NCBI GenBank assembly: GCA_021325655.1 | Contig: JAJPGT010000043.1 | Location: 62,001 to 126,000 of the forward strand | Reading direction: 5' to 3' | DNA: 64,000 bases | Origin: Pseudomonadota bacterium | Lineage (GTDB): Bacteria > Chloroflexota > UBA6077 > JAJPGT01 | Shown: piece after piece, positions 6,415 to 14,189 of the stretch | How positions within the stretch are numbered: the stretch's first letter is position 1 | Layout of the letters: each line of letters opens with the position of its first letter | Position numbers and translations under genes: made by a program | The notes under the pieces: model-generated | What the model saw: only the letters and a program-made list of their open reading frames with translations | Databases searched by the model: none | What the model was told of the DNA's origin: nothing

Positions 6415-7677
6415 GTGGACGTGCCGAGCCATTCCTGGCCCATCTCTCACGCCGACGCGATCGTCGTCTCGAATCTGGAGAGCGACGTCGCGGTGCTCAC
6501 CCTCTGGACCGATGCCCGCCGCATCGCGGCCGGCCTCGATCCGGCCTCGTTCGCCGCCTGCGGCAACCTCTACTCCGCCACCGGGCTCGCCTTCCTGGCG
6601 CGCAATCTGCTCGCCAACCCGCGCATCCGCTACCTGGTGCTGTGCGGCACGGACCTCACCGGCACCGCGGCGCCGGTGATTGGCCTGTTCGAACAGGGGC
6701 CAGATGCCCAGGGACGGCTCCCCGGCGGCGTCCGGCTCGACGCGGGGCTCAGCCCGGAGCTGATCGAGACGCTGCGCCGGGGGGTGCGGCTGGTCAACCT
6801 GGTCGGCCTCACCGACCCCGCGCGCCTTCGAGCGGAGATCGCGGCGCTGCCCCGCCTGCCCCCCTGGGGTGAGCCGATCGTTGTCCCGCCGCCCGGCCGG
6901 GGCGAGGCCGTGCTCACCGCCGAGCCGGCCGGGTTCCTCGTCCGCCACGCCAGCGCCGCCCGCGCCTGGGTCCAGTTCCTCAAGCTCGCGCTCCAGTTCG
7001 GGACCTCGTTCGCCGGGCCGCGTCCCGGGCGGGAGCTGCTGGTCGCCTGCACGGTGCTGGCGGGCGAGGGCGACGCGGAAGAGGCGGCGCGCTGGTTCGG
7101 CCCGCCTCTCGTCGGTGACAGACCCGCGGCGGCGCTCGGCCACCCGCGGCTTCTGGAGCATCGTTCCGCCGGGGCGCTCGGGCTAACCGCCTTCTACCCG
7201 CGCCTGGACCTGTTCAGCGCCTGGCCGGCCCGGGCCAGGGCGCTCCGACAGGAGCACCGGCGCCGTGCCGCGGAGGCCGGGCTGCACCCGGGTCCGCTGA
7301 CGATCGTCGCCAACCGGCTTCAGCTCCTCGATCGCGACGCCCAGCACGCGGCCGAGGTGGTGGCACGCCGCTACCCGCGCACCCTACCCTGGCGCAGTGA
7401 TCCGCGCGGGCTGTTCTGGATCCGCGTCGAGCAGGGCACGATCATGGTCGAGCACGGGACGCAGCAGGGTCCCACCGGACGACGCTGGGAGGGCCAGAGC
7501 GCCGAGCAGCTCTGCCGCCAGATTCTCAACGAGCAGCTCGTCGGCTACCCGGAGCACGCCGCCTACCTGGGCCGAGAATTGCAGAAGGCGGAGCTAGCGG
7601 CCGCGCTCGGGCTCGCCTACCGCCAGGACGAGCCGCTGAACGCCGCCAGCCTGGCGCGGCCGTCTCGGGAGAGGTAG
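6415..7677 (+). CDS. MtrA-like / DUF4346 domain protein
   Basis: 420 aa. About residues 10-135 resemble MtrA, subunit A of tetrahydromethanopterin S-methyltransferase (NPRIRYLVLCG, FEQGPDAQGRLPGG, LVNLVGLTDPARL). The cobamide-binding His of MtrA aligns with T84, so corrinoid binding by that route is unlikely. The middle (about 165-270, GFLVRHASAARAWVQFLKLA) weakly resembles archaeal-type thymidylate synthase N-termini, without a recognisable catalytic Cys motif. About 325-410 match DUF4346 (GLFWIRVEQGTIMVEHG and HAAYLGRELQKAELAAALGL). GTG start after GAGGCGGAGA. It lies 4 bases before fhaA, clearly cotranscribed with the wall genes. Function unknown; homologues are sometimes labelled thymidylate synthase. 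Confidence 0.75.
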   Translation: MDVPSHSWPISHADAIVVSNLESDVAVLTLWTDARRIAAGLDPASFAACGNLYSATGLAFLARNLLANPRIRYLVLCGTDLTGTAAPVIGLFEQGPDAQGRLPGGVRLDAGLSPELIETLRRGVRLVNLVGLTDPARLRAEIAALPRLPPWGEPIVVPPPGRGEAVLTAEPAGFLVRHASAARAWVQFLKLALQFGTSFAGPRPGRELLVACTVLAGEGDAEEAARWFGPPLVGDRPAAALGHPRLLEHRSAGALGLTAFYPRLDLFSAWPARARALRQEHRRRAAEAGLHPGPLTIVANRLQLLDRDAQHAAEVVARRYPRTLPWRSDPRGLFWIRVEQGTIMVEHGTQQGPTGRRWEGQSAEQLCRQILNEQLVGYPEHAAYLGRELQKAELAAALGLAYRQDEPLNAASLARPSRER

Positions 7678-7681
7678 CGCT

Positions 7682-8425
7682 GTGTCGTGGCTGCGCAGCA
7701 TCGAGCGGCTGGCCGAGTCCGTGGTGGAGGGCTCGGCGCAGCGACTCTTCCAGCCGCGGCTGCAGCCGGTGCAGCTCGCCAAGGCGGCAGCGCGGGCGCT
7801 CGCGGCAAGCCAGGTGATCGGCCCCAGCGGCCCGGAGGTCGCCAACAGCTACGCAATCTCCCTGCACCCAGCCGACTTCGCCCGCTTCGCCAGCTACCAG
7901 CAGGCGCTCGCCACCGAGGTCCAGCGCTACCTGCAAGCCTACGCGCGCGACCACGGGCTACGCGTGGTCGCGCCCTGGCGAGTCCAGCTCGTCGCCGACA
8001 CCCGCGTCCGGCCCGGCACGGTGCGAGTGGATGCCCAGTTCCTGGACACCGCCCCGCCCCCGGCTGCCGGCCAGGACGAGGCGCTCGAGCAGACGCGCCG
8101 GCTCCCGGCGGTCCAGCCGTCGCCCGCGCCAGCGCGAGCGACCGCCTGGCTGGAGCTGGAATCCGGCGCTCGGCTGGCGCTCGACGCGCCCCGGGTGACG
8201 ATTGGCCGAGCGCTCGATAACGCGGTGCCGATCCCGGACGAGCGTGTGTCCCGCCACCACGCGGTGATTGAGCGGGCCGGGCCGGAGTACGTTCTGCGCG
8301 ACCTGGACAGCACCAACGGCACCACGGTGGGCGGCCAGCCGATCGTCGAGCATCGGCTGCGCGACGGCGACGAGATCGCCTTCGGCGGGGTGCTGGCCCG
8401 CTTCCGCCAAGTGCCTACCGACTGA
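7682..8425 (+). CDS. fhaA: FhaA-like protein (DUF3662 + FHA)
   Basis: 247 aa. An N-terminal DUF3662 domain (about 1-120, MSWLRSIERLAESVVEG onwards), a short Ala/Pro linker, and a C-terminal FHA phosphothreonine-binding domain (about 155-240, with TIGRALDNAV, VSRHHAVIE and DLDSTNGT). In Actinobacteria FhaA links Ser/Thr kinase signalling to peptidoglycan synthesis. GTG start after GGGAGAGG. It sits between the MtrA-like gene and a second FHA gene, upstream of the SEDS and PBP genes. Confidence 0.9.
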   Translation: MSWLRSIERLAESVVEGSAQRLFQPRLQPVQLAKAAARALAASQVIGPSGPEVANSYAISLHPADFARFASYQQALATEVQRYLQAYARDHGLRVVAPWRVQLVADTRVRPGTVRVDAQFLDTAPPPAAGQDEALEQTRRLPAVQPSPAPARATAWLELESGARLALDAPRVTIGRALDNAVPIPDERVSRHHAVIERAGPEYVLRDLDSTNGTTVGGQPIVEHRLRDGDEIAFGGVLARFRQVPTD

Positions 8426-8441
8426 TCGGGGCCCGTCGTCG

Positions 8442-8894
8442 ATGCCTGTGGACGTCCTGATCCTGCTGCTCCGCCTGGCGATGGTTCTGGCGCTGTACGC
8501 CTTCCTGCTATCGGTGCTCAGCGTCATCCGGCGTGACCTCCATCGCGCCGCGGCGGGGACAGTCCCCGAGCCGCCGCGCGGCGAGGACCGACTGCTCGTC
8601 GTCGATCCCGGCGCCACCTCCCTGCGGGTCGGCGCCGCGTTCGAGCTGAGCGGCCCCACCACGCTCGGGCGGGCGCGGGACAACGCGATCGTCCTGGACG
8701 ACGGCTACGTCTCCGCCCGCCACGCCCGGCTGACACCTCGCGATGGCGTCTGGCTGCTGGCGGACCTCGGCAGCACCAACGGCACGCGCCTGAACGAGCG
8801 CCCGGTGCGCGGCGAGGTGCGGGTCGCTCCGGGCGACGTCATTGCGCTGGGGAGCGTCCGATTGAAGCTCGTCCGCCCGGAGAACCGACGATGA
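8442..8894 (+). CDS. fhaB: FhaB-like membrane-anchored FHA protein
   Basis: 150 aa. One N-terminal membrane helix (about 3-28) is followed by a cytoplasmic FHA domain (about 65-145) with TLGRARDNAIVLDDGYVSARHA and DLGSTNGTRLN, the canonical phosphothreonine-binding residues. Its TGA overlaps the ATG of the next gene (ATGA), so translation of the SEDS protein is coupled to it. The order FhaA, FhaB, RodA, PBP matches the actinobacterial cluster, but no phosphatase or kinase gene is nearby. Confidence 0.9.
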   Translation: MPVDVLILLLRLAMVLALYAFLLSVLSVIRRDLHRAAAGTVPEPPRGEDRLLVVDPGATSLRVGAAFELSGPTTLGRARDNAIVLDDGYVSARHARLTPRDGVWLLADLGSTNGTRLNERPVRGEVRVAPGDVIALGSVRLKLVRPENRR

Positions 8895-10174
8895 CGCTGC
8901 TGCGCCGGCCACTGGAGCTGCTGCTGCTGCCGTTTCCGATCGCGGTCACCCTGCTGGGGCTGGCGCAGCTCGCCCTGGCCCGCTCGGGCGAGGTCTCCCT
9001 GCCGCAGCTCGGCTCGGGTATGCTGTTCGGGCTGCTGCTGCTGGCGACCCACGCCGTGCTTGCCTGGCGCTACCGCTGGGCGGATCAGCTCCTGCTGCCG
9101 CTGGCGGCGATGCTCGCCGGGCTGGGCCTGGTGGTCATCACCCGGCTGGAGCCGGCGCTCGCGGTTCGGCAGACGATCTGGCTCGGGCTCGGGCTGGCGC
9201 TCCTGATCGGAACAATGGCGGCGCTCCCGCGCGTGGACTGGCTCAAGGGATACAAGTACACTGCGGCGCTGCTCGGGCTCGGGCTGGTGCTCGTCACCTT
9301 CGTCCTGGGGGTGGACCCGAATGGCAGCGGCGAGCGGCTCTGGCTGGGACTGGGCGGCATCTACTTCCAGCCGTCCGAAATCCTGAAGGTGCTGCTGGTC
9401 GTCTTCTTCGCCGCCTATCTGGACGACTATCGGGAGCTGATCGCGTTTGGCGGGCCGCGGCTGGGGCCGCTGCGGCTGCCGCCCGTGCCCTACCTGGTTC
9501 CGCTCGTGGTGATGGCCGCCGCCTCGCTCGGCGTCCTGACGCTGCAACGCGACCTCGGCGCGGCGCTGCTGTTCTTCGGCGTCTTCCTGGCGCTGTTCTA
9601 CGCCGCCTCCGGCCGGGTGGGCACCGCGCTGCTCGGCCTGCTCGGCTTCTGCGTCGCCGCCTATCTCGCCTATACGCTCTTCTCCGTCGTCCAGCTCCGC
9701 ATCGCCGTCTGGCTCGACCCCTGGGCGCGACGCGAAACCTCCGGCTACCAGATCATTCAGGCGCTGTTCGCCTTCGCCGCCGGAGGCATCGTCGGGACCG
9801 GGCTCGGGTTCGGGCTCCCGCGCAGCATCCCCGCCGCGCACACCGACTTCGTCATCGCCGCGGCCGGCGAAGAGCTTGGCCTGCTCGGGTCCCTCGCCAT
9901 CGTCGCGCTCTACGCGCTGCTGGTCTACCGCGCCTTCCACATTGCGCTCCAGACACGCGACAGCTTCGCCTCCCTGCTCGCGGCCGGCCTGGGCTCCGTC
10001 ATCGGCATCCAGGCGCTCATCATCCTGGGCGGAACGGTGCGGCTGATCCCGCTCACCGGCATCACCCTGCCGCTGGTGAGCTACGGTGGCTCCTCGGTGG
10101 CCGCCAACTGCCTCATGCTCGGACTGCTGCTGCGCATCTCCGACGAGGCCGGGCGGGCACGGCATGCGCGCTAA
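8891..10174 (+). CDS. rodA: RodA/FtsW-family SEDS peptidoglycan polymerase
   Basis: Polytopic membrane glycosyltransferase that polymerises lipid II with a class B PBP. 427 aa with about ten to twelve hydrophobic segments. Family signatures: FQPSEILKVLLVVFFAAYL, QRDLGAALLFFGVF, the HTDFVIAAAGEELGLLG loop and GITLPLVSYGGSS near the C-terminus. It is coupled to fhaB by an ATGA overlap and overlaps the PBP gene start by 11 bases. Placement with FHA proteins and a PbpA-like PBP argues for elongation (RodA) rather than division (FtsW), but sequence alone does not settle this. Confidence 0.93.
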   Translation: MTLLRRPLELLLLPFPIAVTLLGLAQLALARSGEVSLPQLGSGMLFGLLLLATHAVLAWRYRWADQLLLPLAAMLAGLGLVVITRLEPALAVRQTIWLGLGLALLIGTMAALPRVDWLKGYKYTAALLGLGLVLVTFVLGVDPNGSGERLWLGLGGIYFQPSEILKVLLVVFFAAYLDDYRELIAFGGPRLGPLRLPPVPYLVPLVVMAAASLGVLTLQRDLGAALLFFGVFLALFYAASGRVGTALLGLLGFCVAAYLAYTLFSVVQLRIAVWLDPWARRETSGYQIIQALFAFAAGGIVGTGLGFGLPRSIPAAHTDFVIAAAGEELGLLGSLAIVALYALLVYRAFHIALQTRDSFASLLAAGLGSVIGIQALIILGGTVRLIPLTGITLPLVSYGGSSVAANCLMLGLLLRISDEAGRARHAR

Positions 10175-11663
10175 CGTCGCCCGGCTCGGCGTCGCCCTGA
10201 CCACCACCTTCCTGGTGGTCGCGCTCGGACTCACCTACTGGCAGCTCGTCGCCGCCGACAGCCTGAACGCCCAGCCGAGCAATCCGCGCCTGGTGGCGGC
10301 GGAGCAGCAGGTTCGCCGCGGCCGCATCCTGGATCGCACCGGGCGCCCACTGGCCGAGGACCGGCGCGAGGGCGACAACGAGGTGCGCGACTACCCGCTG
10401 CCGGCGGCAGCGCCCGTGACGGGCTACCATAGTCTGCGCTACGGCAACAGCGGCCTGGAGGAGCGCTACGATGCCGACCTGCGTGGGGCCGGCGCCGACG
10501 ACGCGCTCCAGCAGCTCCAGCAGCGGCTGCTACACCGCCCGGTCGTCGGCTCGGACATCGTTACCACCCTCGACGCCCGGATTCAGCAGGCGGCGATGGC
10601 CGCGCTCGGGGATCACCCGGGCGCGATCGTCGTCCTCGACCCGAAGACTGGCGAGGTGCTCGCGCTCGCCAGTAGCCCGAGCTTCGACCCGGGGAAGGTC
10701 GATGAGCAGTTCCCCGCCCTGCGCGACAACCCGGACGCAGCGTTGCTGAACCGAGCGACCCAGTCGGCCTACGTGCCGGGCTCCACCTTCAAGCTCGTGA
10801 CCGCCTCTGCGGCGCTCGACAAGGGGCTGGTGAACCTCGACCAGCCGTTCACCTGCACCACCGCGATCAACCTCGGCGGCCAGCCCGTCGACTGCCGCAA
10901 CAGCATCCACATCCCGCGGCTCACCTTCAAGCAGGCGTTCGCCTGGTCGTCGAACCGGGTCTTCGCCCTGACCGGGCTGCTGCTCGGCTTCCCCGGGCCG
11001 ATCAATCCCTGGCTCGACGACCACCCGCCCGGCCGCTATCCCTGGCAGGACCATTCCATCGATCCCTCGGCCCAGGTGCTGGAGGACTACGCCGCCCGTT
11101 TCGGCTTCGGACGGTCGATTCCGTTCGATCTTCCGGTCGCCCCGAGCCGCCTGAAAGACCCGAGCAGCCCCTGGAGCGTCGGGCTGCTGGCGAGCACCGC
11201 CTTTGGCCAGGGGGAGCTGTCCGTCACCGCGCTACAGATGGCGCTGGCGGTGGCGGTGCCGGGCGACGATGGCAAGCTGCCGCGACCCTACCTGGTCTCC
11301 CAGATCCGCTCCCCGGATGGCACGGTGCGCACCGTCCACGAGCCGGGCGGGTGGATCGACGACGTCGTGAGCCAGGAGACGGCGAGCGTTCTGCGCGCCT
11401 TCCTGCTCGAGGGCGTGGAGAACGGCTACGCCGCCCCGGCCCGCATCCCGGGGGTGAAGGTGGGCGGGAAGACGGGTACCGCCGAGGTCGGACAGGGCCA
11501 GACCCCCCACGCCTGGTTCATCGGGCTCGCCCCGGTCGACGCGCCGCGCCTGGCGATCGCGGTCGTCTTCGAGCACGGCGGCTCTGGTGCGGAGGTTGCT
11601 ACACCCGCCGGCCGCGCGGTACTCCAGGTTGCCCTCGACGTGTACCGACCTCAGGGGCGATAG
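10164..11663 (+). CDS. pbpA: Class B penicillin-binding protein (PbpA/PBP2-like transpeptidase)
   Basis: D,D-transpeptidase, cognate partner of the upstream SEDS protein. 499 aa. Membrane anchor at about 8-28, a short non-catalytic domain with RRGRILDRTGRPLAEDRR, then the transpeptidase domain. Catalytic motifs: PGSTFK (SxxK, active Ser), WSSN (SxN) and GKTGTAEVG (KTG). The ATG at 10164 lies inside the end of the SEDS gene. The compact N-terminal region matches actinobacterial-type PbpA. Last gene of the fha-rodA cluster. Confidence 0.94.
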   Translation: MRANVARLGVALTTTFLVVALGLTYWQLVAADSLNAQPSNPRLVAAEQQVRRGRILDRTGRPLAEDRREGDNEVRDYPLPAAAPVTGYHSLRYGNSGLEERYDADLRGAGADDALQQLQQRLLHRPVVGSDIVTTLDARIQQAAMAALGDHPGAIVVLDPKTGEVLALASSPSFDPGKVDEQFPALRDNPDAALLNRATQSAYVPGSTFKLVTASAALDKGLVNLDQPFTCTTAINLGGQPVDCRNSIHIPRLTFKQAFAWSSNRVFALTGLLLGFPGPINPWLDDHPPGRYPWQDHSIDPSAQVLEDYAARFGFGRSIPFDLPVAPSRLKDPSSPWSVGLLASTAFGQGELSVTALQMALAVAVPGDDGKLPRPYLVSQIRSPDGTVRTVHEPGGWIDDVVSQETASVLRAFLLEGVENGYAAPARIPGVKVGGKTGTAEVGQGQTPHAWFIGLAPVDAPRLAIAVVFEHGGSGAEVATPAGRAVLQVALDVYRPQGR

Positions 11664-11704
11664 TATCGTGGATAGCAGCGTGACGGCGAAACGGGGGCTC
11701 GACG

Positions 11705-12151
11705 ATGACCATGGGTACTGACAAGGATCTGGGCGCGAGCGGCTGGGAACAGGATGGAGGGGTGTTCGCGGCGATCGCCAGCGGGGCGCGATTCTGCGCC
11801 CAAACGGTGCTGCCCGGGGTGGCTCGGCTCCTGCGCGAGCAGCCGGTGCTGGCCGGAGCGCTCGCGGCGGCGGTCGCTGGCGCGGTCGTCGGTGCAGCAT
11901 TGGCGGAGTGGACCCGGCCGGCGTCACCGGTGGAACGGGCGTCGCGCCTGGCACGCCGGGCGAAAGCCCGCGCGGCCGAAGCAGCGAGCGCGAGCAGGCG
12001 AGGCGCGCTGTCCGGCTTCACCCGGAAAGTCAGCGCGGTGCCGGACCTGGTGCCGCCGCTTATGAGCCTGCTCGGCAATCCGATCGTCCAGTCGATGATC
12101 CGCCGCGCGATCGTGAACGCGGTGGCGCGTCGCTTCGAGCGCGGGCGCTGA
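11705..12151 (+). CDS. Small membrane protein of unknown function
   Basis: 148 aa. One Ala/Val-rich membrane segment (about 46-68, VLAGALAAAVAGAVVGAAL) followed by a basic Ala/Arg-rich helical stretch (about 75-100) and a hydrophobic C-terminal part. No family recognised. The ATG at 11705 follows GGGGG. The stop codon lies inside the first of two tandem hairpins. It may be the tail of the cell-wall cluster, 41 bases after pbpA. Confidence 0.65.
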   Translation: MTMGTDKDLGASGWEQDGGVFAAIASGARFCAQTVLPGVARLLREQPVLAGALAAAVAGAVVGAALAEWTRPASPVERASRLARRAKARAAEAASASRRGALSGFTRKVSAVPDLVPPLMSLLGNPIVQSMIRRAIVNAVARRFERGR

Positions 12152-12209
12152 CCCGGGTCAACGCCCGCGCCGGCCTGGCCGCCCGGAGCATCCGGGCGGC
12201 CAGGCCGGC
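12141..12209. terminator. Two tandem hairpins between convergent genes
   Basis: Hairpin 1 (12141-12168): arms GCGGGCG-c-TGACCC and GGGTCA-a-CGCCCGC with one mismatch, containing the stop codon of the upstream gene. Hairpin 2 (12169-12209): a perfect 19-bp stem (left arm 12169-12187) with a 3-nt loop. The two abut exactly. Neither has a T-tract, but the position between two converging genes suggests a bidirectional terminator. Confidence 0.7.
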
Positions 12210-12210
12210 T

Positions 12211-12921
12211 TCAGCGCAGCGTCTCGCCGGGCCGCATCTCCAACACATCCACCGGCTTGTCCTTGAGGTGCTCGCGGAGCTGCTCCGGCCGGCCGGCCAG
12301 CACCGGGAAGGTGCCGTAGTGCATCGGGATCACCAGCTTGACCCCGAGCAGCCGCGTCGCTGTGGCCGCCTCCACCGGCCCCATGGTGAAATGGCCGCCG
12401 ATCGGGAGCAAGGCGACGTCGGGCTTGTACAGCTCCCCGATCAGGCGCATGTCGCCAAAGACGTTGGTGTCGCCCGCGTGGTACAAGCGCTTGCCGTTTT
12501 CCAGCTCCACCACCCAGCCAGCCGGCTCGCCCCCGTAGCTCACCGCGCCGTCGCTCAGGATGCCGCTACTGTGGTCCGCGTGGACCATGGTGCAGCGCAG
12601 ACCGGCCACCTCCACTGTCCCGCCCTTGTTCATCCCGATCGCGCTCTTGATTCCCTGCGATTCGAGCCAGACCGAGAGCTCCCAGATACAGGGCACCTGC
12701 GCATTCGTCGTCCGCGCAATCTCGACCAGGTCGCCGATATGGTCGAAGTGGGCATGTGAGGGCAGAATCACGTCTGCCCGGTCGACGTGCTTGAAGGCAT
12801 CCGGACAGGCGGGATTCCCCGTTGTCCACGGATCGAACACGATCCGCTTCCCGCCGGGCGTTTCGACCAGGAAGCAGGCATGTCCAAGCCAGGTGATTGC
12901 TAGCCCATCGCCGAGTCGCAC
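12211..12921 (-). CDS. UPF0173-type metal-dependent hydrolase
   Basis: 236 aa beta-lactamase-fold hydrolase resembling B. subtilis YtkL. It starts MRLGDGLAITWLGHACFLVE, has the metal motif SHAHFDHIGD (HxHxDH), then H (HADHSSG), D (YHAGDTNVFGD) and the C-terminal PMHYGTFPVL with the last metal His. GTG start after GGGAGG. Monocistronic, convergent with the small membrane protein gene. Substrate unknown for the family. Confidence 0.9.
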   Translation of the reverse strand: MRLGDGLAITWLGHACFLVETPGGKRIVFDPWTTGNPACPDAFKHVDRADVILPSHAHFDHIGDLVEIARTTNAQVPCIWELSVWLESQGIKSAIGMNKGGTVEVAGLRCTMVHADHSSGILSDGAVSYGGEPAGWVVELENGKRLYHAGDTNVFGDMRLIGELYKPDVALLPIGGHFTMGPVEAATATRLLGVKLVIPMHYGTFPVLAGRPEQLREHLKDKPVDVLEMRPGETLR

Positions 12922-13150
12922 GATGACCTCCCAGGCGTAAGATTAGCCGATCCGCGTTGGTCTTGCGAGGCCCCCACGCTCCGCCGTGCAGCCGGCCACC
13001 GGCGGGGTGGCAAGACGCGAGCCTGACGGGCCCGGCTCGGCAGCAGGGCCACGGGACAAGTATCCTTTGCAACAGTACGCCGCGGGTGGGCAGCGTCCCG
13101 CCGCCCCCAGGGCCGGCCAGCAGGCTGAAGCGGCGAGGGAGACACGGGCA

Positions 13151-14155
13151 GTGAGTGAGGAGATTCGAGTTGTCCAGTACGGGCTGGGCCCCATCGGGGC
13201 CGCCATTGCCCGCCTGGCCCACGAGCGTCGGCTTCGGCTGGTCGGGGCGATCGACATCGATCCGGCCAAGGTCGGCCGCGATACCGGCGACGTCATTGGG
13301 CTGGCAGAGCCCACGGGAGTGACGGTGAGCGCCGACGCCGCGGCGGTCCTGGCGCAGACGAAGCCAGACGTGGTACTGCACACCACCTCGTCCTCGCTAG
13401 AGGCGGTGAGCAGCCAGCTCCTGGAGTGTCTACGCGCGGGCGCCAACGTGATCTCCACCTGTGAGGAGCTGAGCTTCCCCTTTGGCGCGGCGACCGCGCT
13501 GGCCCGGCAGCTCGACCAGACTGCCCGCGAGCACCACGCTCGCGTGCTCGGCACCGGCGTCAACCCGGGCTTCGTCATGGACAGCCTGCCGATCATGCTC
13601 ACCACCGCCTGCCGCGCGGTGCGGGGCATAGAGATCACCCGTGTGGTCGACGCCTCCGCGCGCCGGCTCCCGCTCCAACGGAAGATCGGCGCCGGGCTGA
13701 CCGTCGCGGAGTTCCGCCAGCTCGCTGCGGAGAAGAAGATCCGCCATGTCGGCCTGGCCGAGTCGCTGCACATGGTCGCGGCGGCGATGGGCTGGCAGCT
13801 CGACGACTACGAGGAGACGATTGAGCCGGTGGTTGCCGAGACGGATCAGCGCACCGAGTTCCTCACTGTACCGGCCGGCCACGCCGCGGGCGTCCACCAG
13901 CGGGCGGTCGGCCGCGTGGGCGGCCGCCAGGTGCTCACGCTGGAGCTGAAGATGTACGTGGGGGCGAAGGAGCCGCGCGACGCGGTAAGGATCGATGGCG
14001 AGCCACCACTGGAACTGGTGCTGCCCGGCGGCGTGCATGGCGACGTGGCGACCGCGGCGATCGTCGTCAACTGCGTCCCGCGCGTCCTGCAGGCGGCGCC
14101 CGGCCTGCTTACCATGAAGGACCTGCCGCCGGCGCACTACTGGCCGCCCGCCTGA
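13151..14155 (+). CDS. DapB-like NAD(P)-dependent dehydrogenase
   Basis: 334 aa. N-terminal Rossmann fold with VVQYGLGPIGAAIARL (about 7-22) and an acidic residue after the second strand (GAIDIDPAKVGRD), followed by HTTSSSL, NVISTCEELSFP and GTGVNPGFVMD. This pattern is that of the dihydrodipicolinate-reductase-like group that includes 2,4-diaminopentanoate dehydrogenase, not true lysine-pathway DapB, which is shorter. The GTG at 13151 follows GAGGGAGA; upstream extension to 12986 reads as low-complexity Ala/Gly/Arg and was rejected. Reaction uncertain: oxidative deamination of a diamino acid is possible. Confidence 0.85.
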   Translation: MSEEIRVVQYGLGPIGAAIARLAHERRLRLVGAIDIDPAKVGRDTGDVIGLAEPTGVTVSADAAAVLAQTKPDVVLHTTSSSLEAVSSQLLECLRAGANVISTCEELSFPFGAATALARQLDQTAREHHARVLGTGVNPGFVMDSLPIMLTTACRAVRGIEITRVVDASARRLPLQRKIGAGLTVAEFRQLAAEKKIRHVGLAESLHMVAAAMGWQLDDYEETIEPVVAETDQRTEFLTVPAGHAAGVHQRAVGRVGGRQVLTLELKMYVGAKEPRDAVRIDGEPPLELVLPGGVHGDVATAAIVVNCVPRVLQAAPGLLTMKDLPPAHYWPPA

Positions 14156-14189
14156 CGGCTTTCACAGCGCCGGGCGCGGGCGGTACCCG

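Noticed and set aside
8705..10234. 509-codon minus-strand frame
   Set aside because: Antisense to rodA; Gln/Glu/Arg-rich composition is typical of shadow translation.
12922..13150. Riboswitch or T-box upstream of the DapB-like gene
   Set aside because: GC-rich potential stems exist, but no T-box sequence, SAM, TPP or cobalamin consensus was found.
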